Assembly: GCA_933822405.4 (NCBI GenBank)
Contig: CAKOGP040002091.1
Coordinates: 500,504-564,503 of the forward strand
Length of the DNA stretch: 64,000 nucleotides
Direction: 5' to 3'
Source of the DNA: Cylindrotheca closterium
Lineage: Eukaryota; Bacillariophyta; Bacillariophyceae; Bacillariales; Bacillariaceae
Below are positions 32,162-42,381 of this stretch, one piece after another. The notes under the pieces are model-generated. The model did not search any database. It saw nothing but the letters and a program-made list of their open reading frames with translations, and had not been told where the DNA came from. Made by a program: the position numbers and the translations under genes. The first letter of the stretch is position 1, and every line of letters begins with the position of its first letter.

Positions 32162-33700
32162 ATGATAAGGCTCTGGGATCCCTCTACCCTGCGCATCAAT
32201 ACGGTTTGTGTAATGCTAATGTTGGCTGCATCCTCGCTGATTGGGGTAGAAAGCAGTTCATGGAATCATCCAGATTTGACAGATGTACATACATCCTCTT
32301 GTCGTTACCAACATCGTGAGATAATGGACTTGTCTATACTTTACCGAGGTGGATCAGATCAGCCAATGGACGAATCACAGATCCCCCGAAGAAAAAAGTT
32401 CTTTCGAAAAAAGAGAGGCAAATTGAATATCAGGCTTGGGAGACCCGAAAGGAATGATCAAACTTATTCTTATGATGAAACCAAATCATTCTCACTTCCA
32501 ATGTCAGGGGCTCAAAGCAAAGCACCCGCCACAAATGCAACATCCCAGTTTGGCGTCAAGGAGGATGATTCAAATAAAGATAGCCACACCGAGGTGGAAC
32601 TCTCCATGGATGTCTTTGCGCTGCTACGACTTGCCCAGCATCTTGGAGGAGCAAGTCAAGTTGCCTTTGCTGCAGTGTTCGCCACGCTAAAAATGTTGGG
32701 ACCAATGGTGATGGCACAAAAGTGTTTCGAATGGCTGGGCGGCTGCAAAGGCTACGACCACCTCACTGATCTAAAAGCAGTCGAGAAGCCCACTACGCGA
32801 ATGGAAAAGTATGGCATTTTGGAAGGCATTCGGGCGATCGGGAGAGTAGCTGTTCGGTTTTCTGGAATGTATCTATTTGGAATACTTTGCACGTTGGTTT
32901 TATCTGCATCATCATGTGCGATGCCTGAACAGCTTTGCAAGTACTGGTATGCCTTGGTATGGACGCTAGGAGTGAAATCTATTGCGCATGCCAATGAACT
33001 GCTGGTAAGACACGAAAGAAAGTGAAGAATACTTGACTATCGGTTTTCAAAGCACTGATCTCATCTTCCCTTGTATCGTTTCTTTGACATAAATCTATAG
33101 TTCCTGAGGTACTTTGGTGGGCTCTTTGAATTGCGGCCCGAACGCAACTACTTTCCGTTGCTACCGCCAGCTCGTCTTTTCAAGATTCCGTCGCCCACGA
33201 TCCGATGGGTGTACCTCTTTTTTGGCGTGGTAGACAATGTACTCAAGGTGTATTCGGATGAGGACTCCACGTCGAGCCAAGTGATTGGTCCATTGTTTCC
33301 GTCGACTTGGCCATATTTGCAACTGTTTAACATTTTCGCTATGTTCCGCGTGATGAAACAAAGTCTCCCTGAAAGTCCAAAGGCAGTACTGATCGGATTC
33401 TGCTTACAGAGTGCCGTATATGAGGAATGGTTCCGGGTCTTTCTTGAGGAACGTCGCGTAGCATTGGGCGCTATCATGAGTATGACATCCCTCCTGGTAA
33501 CAACTTTTTTCATATATTCGACTGCAGCCATCGACAAACTAGCCACAGGCTTGTTGCTACCGTTTGGACTTGCCAGTGTGGTTGCCACATGGATGAGTTT
33601 TGTGTTGTGTGGTAGAGAGTTTTCACCCGTGGAACGCTCGCAGCGACCGCGAGCATTCGGATCAAGTAATTTAAAAGCGACACCCATGATTGGAATTTGA
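32162..33700 (+). CDS. Unknown membrane protein with signal peptide
   Basis: Two exons, 32162-33004 and 33101-33700, with a 96-nt phase-0 intron; 480 residues. The start (MIRLWDPSTLRINTVCVMLM) begins a signal peptide or anchor. Residues ~40-150 are polar with a basic patch (RRKKFFRKKRGKLN). Later hydrophobic helices include GASQVAFAAVFATLKMLGPM, FSGMYLFGILCTLVLSASS, and in exon 2 LGAIMSMTSLLVTTFFIYST and ATGLLLPFGLASVVATWMSF. A loop holds LRYFGGLFELRPERNYFPLL. I recognise no family. The distribution of helices could suit an organelle or ER membrane; diatom-specific origin is possible. Confidence 0.65.
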
Positions 33701-33814
33701 TTCCACTAGATTGAGTACAAAAATGTGGGTGCTACAGTATGAGTTTCTTGAGGATCTTCCGTATCATCACCTTTTCAAAATATCTGAAACAGCGGATGGA
33801 TCATGCACCCTTGC

Positions 33815-36800
33815 CTATGAAATCGATGACTTCTCGCTTTTGGTTCCATACCAAAAGCCGTGGTGGTGACAAAATTCAAGCCACTGTTTCCAGACTTCAT
33901 CTTGTTCCATCATAGCAGGGTCTCCCACTACCACCAAGAGATTTTCGGCTCTTGTCAGTGCTACATTCATTCGTTTCGTTTGTTGGAAAAGTCCGACTCT
34001 CTGCTCCATATCAGCATTGAGAAATGCACTGTTGGATCGTGTCAACGACACTATGATGACATCGCGTTCCACAGCTTGGTAATCTTCGACAATTCCAACA
34101 TTGACGGCGCCCAAACCTTTCGCTCGCAACAGGCGTCGAATCAAGATTACTTGTCCGCGAAAGGCGCCCATGATGCCAATGGAAGCTGTTGATATTCCCT
34201 CCGTAACCAGAGTTTGAACAATTCCTACAATCTCGTTTGCTTCTACAGGATTGGACCAGGAGTTGGATCCCAAAAAGGTTTCCACGGCAGTGGATTGGTC
34301 CTTTCCCACAACACCTCGAAAGTGTATGGGCCAAGAGTCTTGCTTCTCCGCTTTTGGATTCACAATGGATGAAGCAGCTTCAAGCTTTCGCAAAGCATTG
34401 CACCATTTGCTGTCCGTCGAATCCGAAAAGGGGTGTGCGCTACGGAGCTTGTCGAAATAAAACAGTTTACTTGGCATCATCAAGAAAGATGGATGACTGT
34501 TCGAGATGAAAGAAAAAAACCATTCATTAGGACCAGCAATCTTAAGACGAAGAAAGGAGATCCATTCTCGATTACTTACCCTCGGTAACTAGTCGTCAAA
34601 AAGACAGACAGATGATCATGATCCTCCTTCTTTTGAAAGGAATATTCAATGAGTTCACCAATGGACGTCCAACTTTCTCCAGTTGGAGGTCCCATCATGT
34701 GAGATCGACCACCGATTTCAGGCAGTCGTAGCAATCGCTCCAACAAGGATTTTTGTAAGTCCCCTGCTGCCAGTGGCGAATAGACGTCGGGACTGAGCTG
34801 TCGCGGATCTCCGGCGAGAGCAATTTCGACTTTGATGGCACTTGGAAAGTCGTCTACCACTACGGAGATTGGAATGAGGCTTTCGGGCTCTGTTGCTTGG
34901 GCGGCCTCGTCGATAAAGAGATGAGTAAAGTGTGGATCTCCCGCACCAACAATTTCACCAGAAATTTGCATGTTTCCCGCTTGCAAGATTGTAAGCGCAT
35001 ACTCTTGCAACTGTTGGCGCCGCATCCGCAACCGAGAATTGGTCAAACCTGCCAGGGTCAGAATGTGCGCATCACTACAGGTACAAACAATGACTTCAAA
35101 GGCCAGCAACTCTTGGGTAGGAGGCAAGATAAACTCTGTTTCATCATTGGGTTTCATTCGAACATATGGAAGCAATTCGGCTGGCACCATTTCTATTGAG
35201 CGCTACAAGAATGAATGAACGAATCAATCGCAAAGAGGAGTAAAGGAATGAGCTATCGCACCAGCACTGCAACTTTGACTCGAGCACTTGATTCCCACCC
35301 CCAATGAAAACTTACACTGGACGGATACAGTCGAAATAATTGTTGGGCGCTGAGCGACTTGGACAACCGCCTTGTAATGACGTCGCAGGCAGTATGACTG
35401 GGAGCACATACCAAAATATGTTTCTTGGGTAGTCGCTGTGGATGATTTGTAGTGCTGTTGTCACCGTTGCCGTTTTGAATACTAGCAGCAGTAGTAGTAG
35501 CATCTTGTTGCTGTAGTGTTCGAATGATACTGGTCAAAAGTGCCTTGGTTTTGCCGGTTCCAGCCGGACCTGTCAATATCATTGGCGGCCGCACAATTCC
35601 TCTGCTGGGGTATCGTGTTCGTTTGAGTACCATATGTACAAATCGCGATTGCTTTTCATTCAATTTGGGACCAACAGGAGCAGCAACAGCAGCAATTGTT
35701 GTTGTTGGAGCATCGGTTCCATTTACAGTAGGAATAGTAGTAGAAATCTTCTTGTTGCTGTTGCTGTTGCTATTGTTGCTGTTGCTGTCAGCCACATCGG
35801 TCGGTGCATGGGCCAACATCAAGTCGTTCATATCACCATCATTTCCCGCTGCAATGGGCAAATGAGGTATTTCGGTCGGAAACAAGAGTTGTTGGGCCAC
35901 TGCCGGATGCAAGCGTTCAATCCACTTGAGGGCTTCCAAAGTTCGTTGTAAAGTAATGGTAGAGGGCAAAAAGCGCACACTGACCAACTGGTGATTCAAT
36001 TGCAACATCTGATTAAAATGTGGTTCCAACCAAGTAATCACCACCTTGTCGTCTGTCATTTTGGCCTTTTGTTGTTTGCCTTTATTTTTCCAGGTTCCGC
36101 GAACAACATTTACCACTTGAGCATGAACTTCCACCATGGGAGAGTTCGCCATGTTCATGGTGGTTTCGTGGTTGCTGTAGTAGTAACTATTGGTAGCAGG
36201 ACCACCACCAACACCACCACCACCATTGGCCTGCAATTGTTTCACAGCTCTCAATGGTTGCGGGCGCAGCAAGACTTCGTCTCCTGGTTCCAGTGAAGGT
36301 CGGGTATTGGACAGCCCCGGAATATGAAGAGTGGCCCGAGCAGCAGCTTTGGGATGCACATTGACAGTCGATTGAAATTGTGTGTATCGTTCGTAGAGCA
36401 TCATCTTTTCTTCAAATTCTTCCTGGAGCAAAAGGCGAAATGTATGCAAGTAGTCATTTCTCCCTTTGGCATTTTCTAGCTTGGGAATGATGTATCTTGC
36501 AGCATGTTGCTGTTGCTGTTGTTGCTCTGTAGGCTGTACTGTTATTGTTTCTGTTGGTGGCGGCGTTTGAGTAGTAGTAGTAATAGCAGCAGCAGTAGTA
36601 GTAGACTTTGACGACGACGACGACAACAACAGCAAGGATCGCCGTTGCTTTACTTCTGGCCTCAAAGCAAAAAATGGATCCAAAGGCACCATGGCCACTT
36701 CTCGAGTGGGAAGTGGTAGTACTGGGGGTTGTGGTATTTGAAACGGATGTGGGACCATTTCGTAATAGGTCCGATTGCAATGATCCAACATATCTGGCAG

Positions 36801-37359
36801 TTTCCTGGCTTGATAACCATGTTGAACTGGTAAATACAAGACCTCCTTTAGGTATTCTGGGACATAGTTGGAAGCCAAGATGGTTGAGTCGGCAAGTTTT
36901 GTATTGCCCAATGATTGATTTTGTGTTTGTGGTTTCTGCGCTTCTGATTGCTGCTGCTGCTGCTGCTGCTGCTGATTATGCTGCTGATTATGATCGTCCC
37001 CACTCGACTTTGACGCGGCTGCAGCATAGCTAGCAGGTATTATCGTTTTTACTTCCACTTTGGTTGGGACTGTTTCTTTTTCAACATTGACATTGGTATT
37101 GGTATTGTCACTAGTATTGACATTGGTAGTTGTGGCAGTGGCAGTGGAAGTGGAAGTGTTAGCCGCCGACCTTGTTTTGGTGGTGGTTGCAGCATTGGCA
37201 CCTGTCATATTTCTAGCATTTGCTGGTCTCTGGGAGCCTCCAGTTGAAACCTTAATGGACGGTTGGTTTGTTGTTCGTTGTGCATTTTGATTTTGCTTCC
37301 GTCTGCCTCCTCGATTATTCGTCGCAGCATTGTAATTGGAAGCAGTAGTATTAGCATTC

Positions 37360-37406
<47 letters not shown>

Positions 37407-37493
37407 GCCATCAGTGTTGTTGCTTCCACGAGAACCTCCTCCTCTTCGTTTACCGCCTCCTCCTCCTCCTCCATTAGACCACTCTTTCGCCAT
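33815..37493 (-). CDS. SF1 RNA helicase of the MOV10/SDE3/UPF1 type
   Basis: Three exons: 35316-37493, 34580-35202 and 33815-34496; introns 113 nt (35203-35315) and 83 nt (34497-34579). The spliced protein has 1,160 residues, starting MAKEWSNGG. Roughly 200 N-terminal residues are low complexity with poly-Gly, a ~15-residue Asn run and Gln runs. The core shows Walker A GPAGTGKT at 642-649, motif Ia HILVCAPSHTACDVI, motif II FIDEAAQATEPESLIPI (DEAA about 824), motif III GDPRQLSP, motif IV-like SYRGHPSFLMMPSKLFYF across the second splice junction and NVALTRAENLLVVVGDP near the C-terminus. The FLMMPSKLFY context is closer to MOV10/SDE3 than to UPF1. Family roles are RNA unwinding in small-RNA silencing or mRNA decay. 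It is transcribed divergently from VPS28. Confidence 0.9.
37361..37407. repeat. (TTG)n trinucleotide repeat coding for poly-Asn
   Basis: Nearly uninterrupted ttg repeats on the plus strand read as AAC on the coding strand and give the Asn run near residue 30-45 of the helicase. Length is probably variable. Confidence 0.85.
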
Positions 37494-37861
37494 CTTATCG
37501 TAGGATTGCCAGTCCAATTAGATGATGACGAATGAGAAAAGGCTCTTTGGCTGTTGGATTCTAACTCATTCGACGGCTATTTTTATATTGTTTTGGTTCT
37601 TGTTGAGCTTCCGCTTGTAGTGGCGGAACTGAGCCGACTAGTTGGACTCACGAAACGATGCTTTTAAAAGACTTTGAGAGTACCAGGAATCCCGTAGATC
37701 CTACACGGCCATTCACTCAAGCAAGACTGAGAAAAACAAGAAGAACAACAACCTTCTATCTCTATCAATATATCAATTCAATCCAATTCAATCCAATTCA
37801 ATCCAATTCAATCCAATTCAATCCAATCCAATCCAATCAACAGTATCATCAATCAGTAACA
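37494..37861. other. Divergent promoter region with decamer repeat
   Basis: Contains the 5' flanks of the helicase and VPS28 genes, the ccgactagttggactca match at 37634-37650, and the AT-rich decamer array described separately. Confidence 0.55.
37773..37839. repeat. Decamer tandem repeat (atccaattca)n
   Basis: The unit atccaattca is repeated about five times without change from 37781 to 37820 and then degenerates into shorter atcca units, ending 23 bases before the VPS28 ATG. It probably lies in the VPS28 5' UTR or core promoter. Confidence 0.85.
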
Positions 37862-38521
37862 ATGGCATTAATGGAACACGACGACGAAGACGAAGAAGAG
37901 ATTCATCTCTACGAATCCTCGCGAGAACGACAATCCTACGATGACCAAGGCACCTTGTATGGAATCATTCTCGCCACGGAACATTTGGAGCGAAGTTATG
38001 CCCGAGACGCCATCACCAATTCCGAATACACTGCCGAATGCAACAAATTAATATCCCAATTCCGATTGGCGGAAAAGGCGGTCCTGGGCAGCGACAATAA
38101 CATTCGATCGACGGAAGAGTTTATGAAACTCTACGAAATGGATTGTCCGCGGGCCGACGAACGATTGTTGAAGATGGGAGTCCCGGAACCCATTCGAAAT
38201 ACTTCTACGGAATCGGCAGGAGTGGCCGTCACGGTCGCCGAAGCGGTCCAACATTTCATTACGATTATGGATGCGGTCAAGTTGGAACAGCGGGCGGTGG
38301 ACGACTTGCAACCCCTGCTCAGTGATTTGATGGATTCTCTCGCGAGACTACCGGAAACACCCAACGATTTTGAACCCAATCGCAAGGTGAAACATTGGTT
38401 GCAAAAGCTGAATTCGATGCGAGCCTTTGATGAAATTGATGATGACGATTCACGGCAGCTCTATCACGATTTGGACAGTGCGTATGCAGAATTTACACGG
38501 TATCTAAAGAGCGGTAGGTAG
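37862..38521 (+). CDS. VPS28: ESCRT-I subunit VPS28
   Basis: Single exon, 219 residues, start at the ATG at 37862 directly after an A-rich leader. The first ~15 residues are acidic. The VPS28 N-terminal domain is clear: GIILATEHLERSYARDAITN then EYTAECNKLISQFRLAEKAV. The C-terminal four-helix domain is seen as VAEAVQHFITIMDAVKLEQ and DLDSAYAEFTRYL, with FEPNRKVKHWLQKLNSM between. Length matches the usual 210-240. The protein joins VPS23 and VPS37 in ESCRT-I on endosomes to sort ubiquitinated cargo; its C-terminal domain recruits ESCRT-II. A wholly canonical copy. Confidence 0.95.
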   Translation: MALMEHDDEDEEEIHLYESSRERQSYDDQGTLYGIILATEHLERSYARDAITNSEYTAECNKLISQFRLAEKAVLGSDNNIRSTEEFMKLYEMDCPRADERLLKMGVPEPIRNTSTESAGVAVTVAEAVQHFITIMDAVKLEQRAVDDLQPLLSDLMDSLARLPETPNDFEPNRKVKHWLQKLNSMRAFDEIDDDDSRQLYHDLDSAYAEFTRYLKSGR

Positions 38522-39075
38522 GGTGGTACAGCTAGTCAGTCTCTCTACATATATGCTGTAGGTACAGTAGTGTACATAATAGGAATTACAGTCTACTGTT
38601 ATTGTCGTAGTTTTCTTGATCAAAATATAGTATCACTTTCATTGCTCGTTGTATAGCGTCTTCAAGCCAGCAGAAATCCGCCTCATCTATATCATCATCG
38701 ATAGTGCTGCATGATAAAGGTAGCCAGATTGGGCAGCATCAAACGGTTCGATGCAATCTCAATCATTTCCAATAATGTTTCGGTCGTGGCGGCAATTTTC
38801 AAATGGAAAGATTGAATTGAATTGTATTCTTCTCGTAGTGTACAGCATGTATCTCGAAACAGCAGTCTCGGTGGTAGCCAAGGAACGTGTATCTCTAGCA
38901 AAGCAACCATCATGATTTGATTCTCAGGCTTTTCATGCATGTTGTACTTGAATGTTTCCATTTCTAAATGTTCCTGCTGCCCTGAATGAATGACTGACTA
39001 ACTGACTGGCTGGCTGGTGTCCAGCATGATGATGGTGGCCCGCTATTGCAAAAAGCTAGAGTGTGATACAACAAT
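38522..39075. other. Intergenic with one possible small ORF
   Basis: 3' flank of VPS28 and of the minus-strand thioredoxin-like gene. See the 38695-38961 entry for the only ORF of plausible composition. Confidence 0.5.
38695..38961 (-). CDS. Possible 88-aa small protein
   Basis: An ATG-initiated minus-strand ORF (METFKYNMHE start) with amphipathic helical composition, for example TTETLLEMIEIASNRLMLPN. No homologue recognised. It sits between convergent genes, with room for its own transcript. It may be chance or an exon of something larger. Confidence 0.3.
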   Translation of the reverse strand: METFKYNMHEKPENQIMMVALLEIHVPWLPPRLLFRDTCCTLREEYNSIQSFHLKIAATTETLLEMIEIASNRLMLPNLATFIMQHYR

Positions 39076-39843
39076 TTACAGCTCCTCCACACCAGCATAG
39101 TCCACAGTCTTCAAAAAGAGATTGATTCGTCGTTGTAACTTCTTCATGGGCGGGGATATCAGACTCTCAATAAAGTATCCATCGGAACTAATGACAAAAA
39201 AGGAGGCTCGGTCCGTATGAAGATCCAATTGCTCCAATTCGTCCAAATGATTTGTAACAACTGCCCCAGCATCAGGCTTGATGGAGGTGAGATACTGGAC
39301 AAAGGGATTCGTCAGCACTGCCATGGGCGATTCTTCTTCCAACACCACCACACCGGGTTTCTTGCGCAGTTTGATGTGAATGGTCTCTCCCAAATCAATC
39401 GGAATCAAGATAAATTCCACGTGTGGTTTGTACTGTTTGTGCAAGGTTTCCATCATTTCGTAATAATACGGAGCCATTCCTGGTAACATGGGAACCGTGG
39501 CTACCACCGTCACACACCCATCCCACCGATCCGTCGCCACGCGTTTGCCCTGAATCGTTCGGACAGTTTCGGTAGATTCCCACCACAGCTCGTCATCCCC
39601 CTTGGGCGACTTGCCGACCATACCTGGAACTTCCAACATGGCCGCACAAGTCTTGGGGCACTGAAGGAAAATGTGACCAAAGAATGGCGACTGACAATGA
39701 CTCGCCATTTGTTGGCAATCCTTGCGGATGTCCGTATCAAAGGGAGCGACCTTGCCACGGTCTTCTTCGGCTGAAAAAACAACCTCGAGAATACCCAAGC
39801 ATAGGAAGGTAAAAATTAATGTTGGGGTAAGGATGTTCTTCAT
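39076..39843 (-). CDS. Secreted thioredoxin-like-fold protein with ShK-like Cys motif (paralogue A)
   Basis: Single exon, 255 residues from the ATG at 39841-39843 (MKNILTPTLIFTFLCLG), a signal peptide cut near FSA/EED. A short cysteine module comes first (DCQQMASHCQSP, then LQCPKTC), resembling part of a ShK/SXC toxin-like fold but too short for certainty. A domain with glutathione-peroxidase/thioredoxin-like strand order follows (GCVTVVATVPMLPG, VEFILIPIDL, DRASFFVISSDGYF), ending in an amphipathic helix KKLQRRINLFL. No CxxC redox motif is present. Its divergent neighbour at 40045 is a clear paralogue of exactly the same length. Likely active in the ER lumen or outside the cell; catalytic activity is doubtful. 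Confidence 0.7.
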   Translation of the reverse strand: MKNILTPTLIFTFLCLGILEVVFSAEEDRGKVAPFDTDIRKDCQQMASHCQSPFFGHIFLQCPKTCAAMLEVPGMVGKSPKGDDELWWESTETVRTIQGKRVATDRWDGCVTVVATVPMLPGMAPYYYEMMETLHKQYKPHVEFILIPIDLGETIHIKLRKKPGVVVLEEESPMAVLTNPFVQYLTSIKPDAGAVVTNHLDELEQLDLHTDRASFFVISSDGYFIESLISPPMKKLQRRINLFLKTVDYAGVEEL

Positions 39844-40044
39844 GCTAGCATGGTTGGTAATGTATGGAATTATTGTGTTTGTATTTTGATGTATGGTTTT
39901 GGAAATGTGTCGACGCAACGATTTTTCTTCCACGACGTCGACTCATCCGAATCAATCAACTCAGTCGACGACGCCCTCATTCTCATTTTCTAGATCCTTC
40001 CATCGAATCGATCATCAATCAATCGCATAAACAAATACACTGCA
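39844..40044. promoter_or_regulatory. Shared divergent promoter of the two paralogues
   Basis: 201 bp separate the two start codons. It contains an inverted repeat cgtcgact (39936-39943) / agtcgacg (39963-39970), perfect over 8 bp with a 19-bp spacer. A palindromic core gtcgac is present in each arm. The arrangement suggests co-regulation. Confidence 0.45.
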
Positions 40045-40812
40045 ATGTTCAGACAATCTACTAGTCGAACGGTGTTCCAAAGCCTGGGAATGTCACTGCT
40101 TTTATTCTGCGGTTCCTTATCATCATCATCATTATTATTTTTCCACAAAAACAACGTCTTCGCAAGTGCTGCTGGTGCTTCCGGAACGCAAAAGTTCAAG
40201 CGTGACATTGGCGATGATTGCAGTGATCTCACATCAGAAGCCTGCATTCGAGAAATAATCACCATTCAAAAATGTCCCATTGCCTGTTCGGAACTTTTGG
40301 AAGAACCTGGAACCATTGCCAGAACATCCGACAGTGAGATTTATCAACAACGAGTCACCAAGCAAGATGGCAAACAAATTACCTTGGAAGAATACGAGGG
40401 ATACATTACCCTCTTTGTAGTCATTCCGCTTGTACCCAATGCCCAATATTATTACGAACTGGTGGAGCACGTGCACGAGATCTTTCCCTTCACGGTCGAA
40501 ATTATGATTCTTCCCATTTCCGTGGTGGACGACAATGAATATGATGCTGCTGAAATCATTCCTCAAGCCAACTCCAAGGTCACCTTTTTAAAACACGAAG
40601 AGCGAACAGACTTTATGATATATCTTTCGGAATCAGAAGTCTTTGGGGGAGAAGATAACTTGCGCGAATTTGCCAACGATCGGGCATCGATTTACATTAT
40701 CAGTTCAAATGGACAATTTGTCGAGCGCATGGTGGCTCCCAAGCTTATTGATTTGGAAAAGCGCATCATTGTGTACTTGCAACAATTGGATCCAACCTTT
40801 TTGGAACTGTAG
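40045..40812 (+). CDS. Secreted thioredoxin-like-fold protein (paralogue B)
   Basis: Single exon, 255 residues. The N-terminal ~45 residues are a long hydrophobic leader (TVFQSLGMSLLLFCGSLSSSS). It shares the order of motifs with paralogue A: DDCSDLTSEACIREI and IQKCPIACSELLEEPGT, EEYEGYITLFVVIPLVPNAQ, VEIMILPISVV, DRASIYIISSNGQF and EKRIIVYLQQL. The residue corresponding to Gly-Cys in paralogue A is Gly-Tyr here, so the only candidate active-site cysteine is not conserved. That argues for a structural or binding role rather than peroxidase chemistry. Confidence 0.7.
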   Translation: MFRQSTSRTVFQSLGMSLLLFCGSLSSSSLLFFHKNNVFASAAGASGTQKFKRDIGDDCSDLTSEACIREIITIQKCPIACSELLEEPGTIARTSDSEIYQQRVTKQDGKQITLEEYEGYITLFVVIPLVPNAQYYYELVEHVHEIFPFTVEIMILPISVVDDNEYDAAEIIPQANSKVTFLKHEERTDFMIYLSESEVFGGEDNLREFANDRASIYIISSNGQFVERMVAPKLIDLEKRIIVYLQQLDPTFLEL

Positions 40813-41007
40813 CGAACTGTACATTTTAATAATACCTTTGGCGACATGGTAAAGCAACGGCTCAGTCGACTCGAACATTCTTGTACTGGACTATGAATGT
40901 GGGGTGCCAGTCGAACAGCTTCCCCGCAAACACTATCTATTCTAGGTTGTAAACACAAACTTCCTTCGTATGAACCAATGCATCAATAAGAATTATTACA
41001 ATACTAA

Positions 41008-42381
41008 CTAGACTATGTCTCCCCCAGCATTCGCCTCCTCACTTTCGCCATTGTCGACTTGCGGCAATTTGTCGTATTTGGTTCTGGCCCATATTCGACG
41101 GCCTTTTTCTTCGGGGAGTGGAAGTGGCAAAAACTCGGGTTCTCGACACGACGGAATCAAAAAGGCCAACAAGGGATTCCCACTACCATAGACTTGTTGC
41201 CAATTCCGCTTCAGTCCCATGTCATAAGGGTTCTTCCACTTTTTGTTCAATTTGTGGGCCTTGCGTCGGTTGACCCAGTTGCCATGGAATTCAATGGTCG
41301 TTTGGCCCGTCAAACAAAGGTACAGATGGAAGCCTCCCAAACACGCCACCGCAATTCCAATGGACAGACACAGCATGAACGACAGAGAAACTTTCAATCG
41401 TTCGTCCGAAAAGGGCACCATTGGAAACATGCGAATTCGCTTGTTGGTCTTGCGGAATTGATCTCGTTGGGCTCGATAAATTCGTCCACTGGTATTCAAA
41501 AAGGGTTCGTAGGTGATAAAGGCACCGTAAATCATGGCCAATTCGACAAACCACAGAAAGTTGCAAAAGTAGCGATAATTGAAATAGCCAACCACATTGA
41601 ACATCCAGGGACAGTAGTGATCCAAACACAATACCAATGTTTTAGACACGTGGTCGTAGTGGGCTCGGGGAGGTTTGGGTTGATGGGATCGTGCACAATA
41701 ACCCCATTCGTCGGGTGCCATGAGCATCCAGCTGCGCAACTTGCTCATGGGTTGTTCGGCGGCTGCCACTTTGTTATTTTTATTATTCGCTGGTGCCATC
41801 TTGTTCTTGCGGTGTTTGATATTGTTGGAATCACTATCAGCTCCACCGGTTGCCACCGTCGCTGGAGGTGCTTGCTCTTCTTGCTGTCGCTTATACCGCT
41901 GTTTCATGCGAAGGTTCATCTTGTCCGAGGTATCCCGACGATAGGATTCCAATTCCTGGGGGTTCTCTGGAAATTGAAAGTTGGTAGCGTCCGCCAGCTC
42001 CCGGACGACTCGATCGTAGTTGGCTCCCTTGTTGCGTGTCACGACACACATGAAGTAATTGAAACTAATCTCCGCCACAAAGAAGACCACAATGGAAGTG
42101 TGCAGGGATATCATAATGGTAGATTCGGGATTATCGCCATACTTGTGCTCCAGCATTGGCATGATTATTGTAAAGTACGTATAGGACAAGCCTCCAATAA
42201 TGACAGACGCAAAGGTAATCAGCATTGGACCCAAAACAAGGACTGCTTTTTCAATAAAGACAGTTCCAATGTGTATCAGGGCGTCCGTGCCATCGCCTGG
42301 AAAATAGAAGCGTTCACCACATATGACAAAGGATCTCCGGGGTGTATTATTAGAAGGTTGTGACTGAGATGAAGCGGGCAT
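41008..42381 (-). CDS. DHYC-type protein S-acyltransferase with degenerate Cys-rich domain
   Basis: Single exon, 457 residues. Four transmembrane segments flank the catalytic loop: two near residues 45-75 and 95-115, two after the loop near 275-295 and 325-350. The loop reads GYCARSHQPKPPRAHYDHVS then LCLDHYCPWMFNVVGYFNYR. The DHHC motif is DHYC (Cys about 257), as in yeast Akr1. Most zinc-ligating cysteines of the CRD are replaced: HC becomes HY, and NCVG becomes NVVG. The downstream TTxE motif is present as TTIEFHGN. Family members palmitoylate proteins at Golgi, ER or plasma membranes. The loss of zinc ligands makes normal catalysis uncertain, though DHYC enzymes can be active. Confidence 0.88.
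   Translation of the reverse strand: MPASSQSQPSNNTPRRSFVICGERFYFPGDGTDALIHIGTVFIEKAVLVLGPMLITFASVIIGGLSYTYFTIIMPMLEHKYGDNPESTIMISLHTSIVVFFVAEISFNYFMCVVTRNKGANYDRVVRELADATNFQFPENPQELESYRRDTSDKMNLRMKQRYKRQQEEQAPPATVATGGADSDSNNIKHRKNKMAPANNKNNKVAAAEQPMSKLRSWMLMAPDEWGYCARSHQPKPPRAHYDHVSKTLVLCLDHYCPWMFNVVGYFNYRYFCNFLWFVELAMIYGAFITYEPFLNTSGRIYRAQRDQFRKTNKRIRMFPMVPFSDERLKVSLSFMLCLSIGIAVACLGGFHLYLCLTGQTTIEFHGNWVNRRKAHKLNKKWKNPYDMGLKRNWQQVYGSGNPLLAFLIPSCREPEFLPLPLPEEKGRRIWARTKYDKLPQVDNGESEEANAGGDIV

Noticed and set aside
39076..40812. Calling the divergent pair ShK toxins
   Set aside because: Only a short cysteine stretch resembles ShK, and the main domain has a thioredoxin/peroxidase-like pattern; no toxin function is supported.
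41059..42363. 434-codon plus-strand ORF antisense to the DHYC gene
   Set aside because: The minus-strand frame has the acyltransferase motifs and transmembrane helices; the plus-strand product is His/Gly-rich without recognisable domains.
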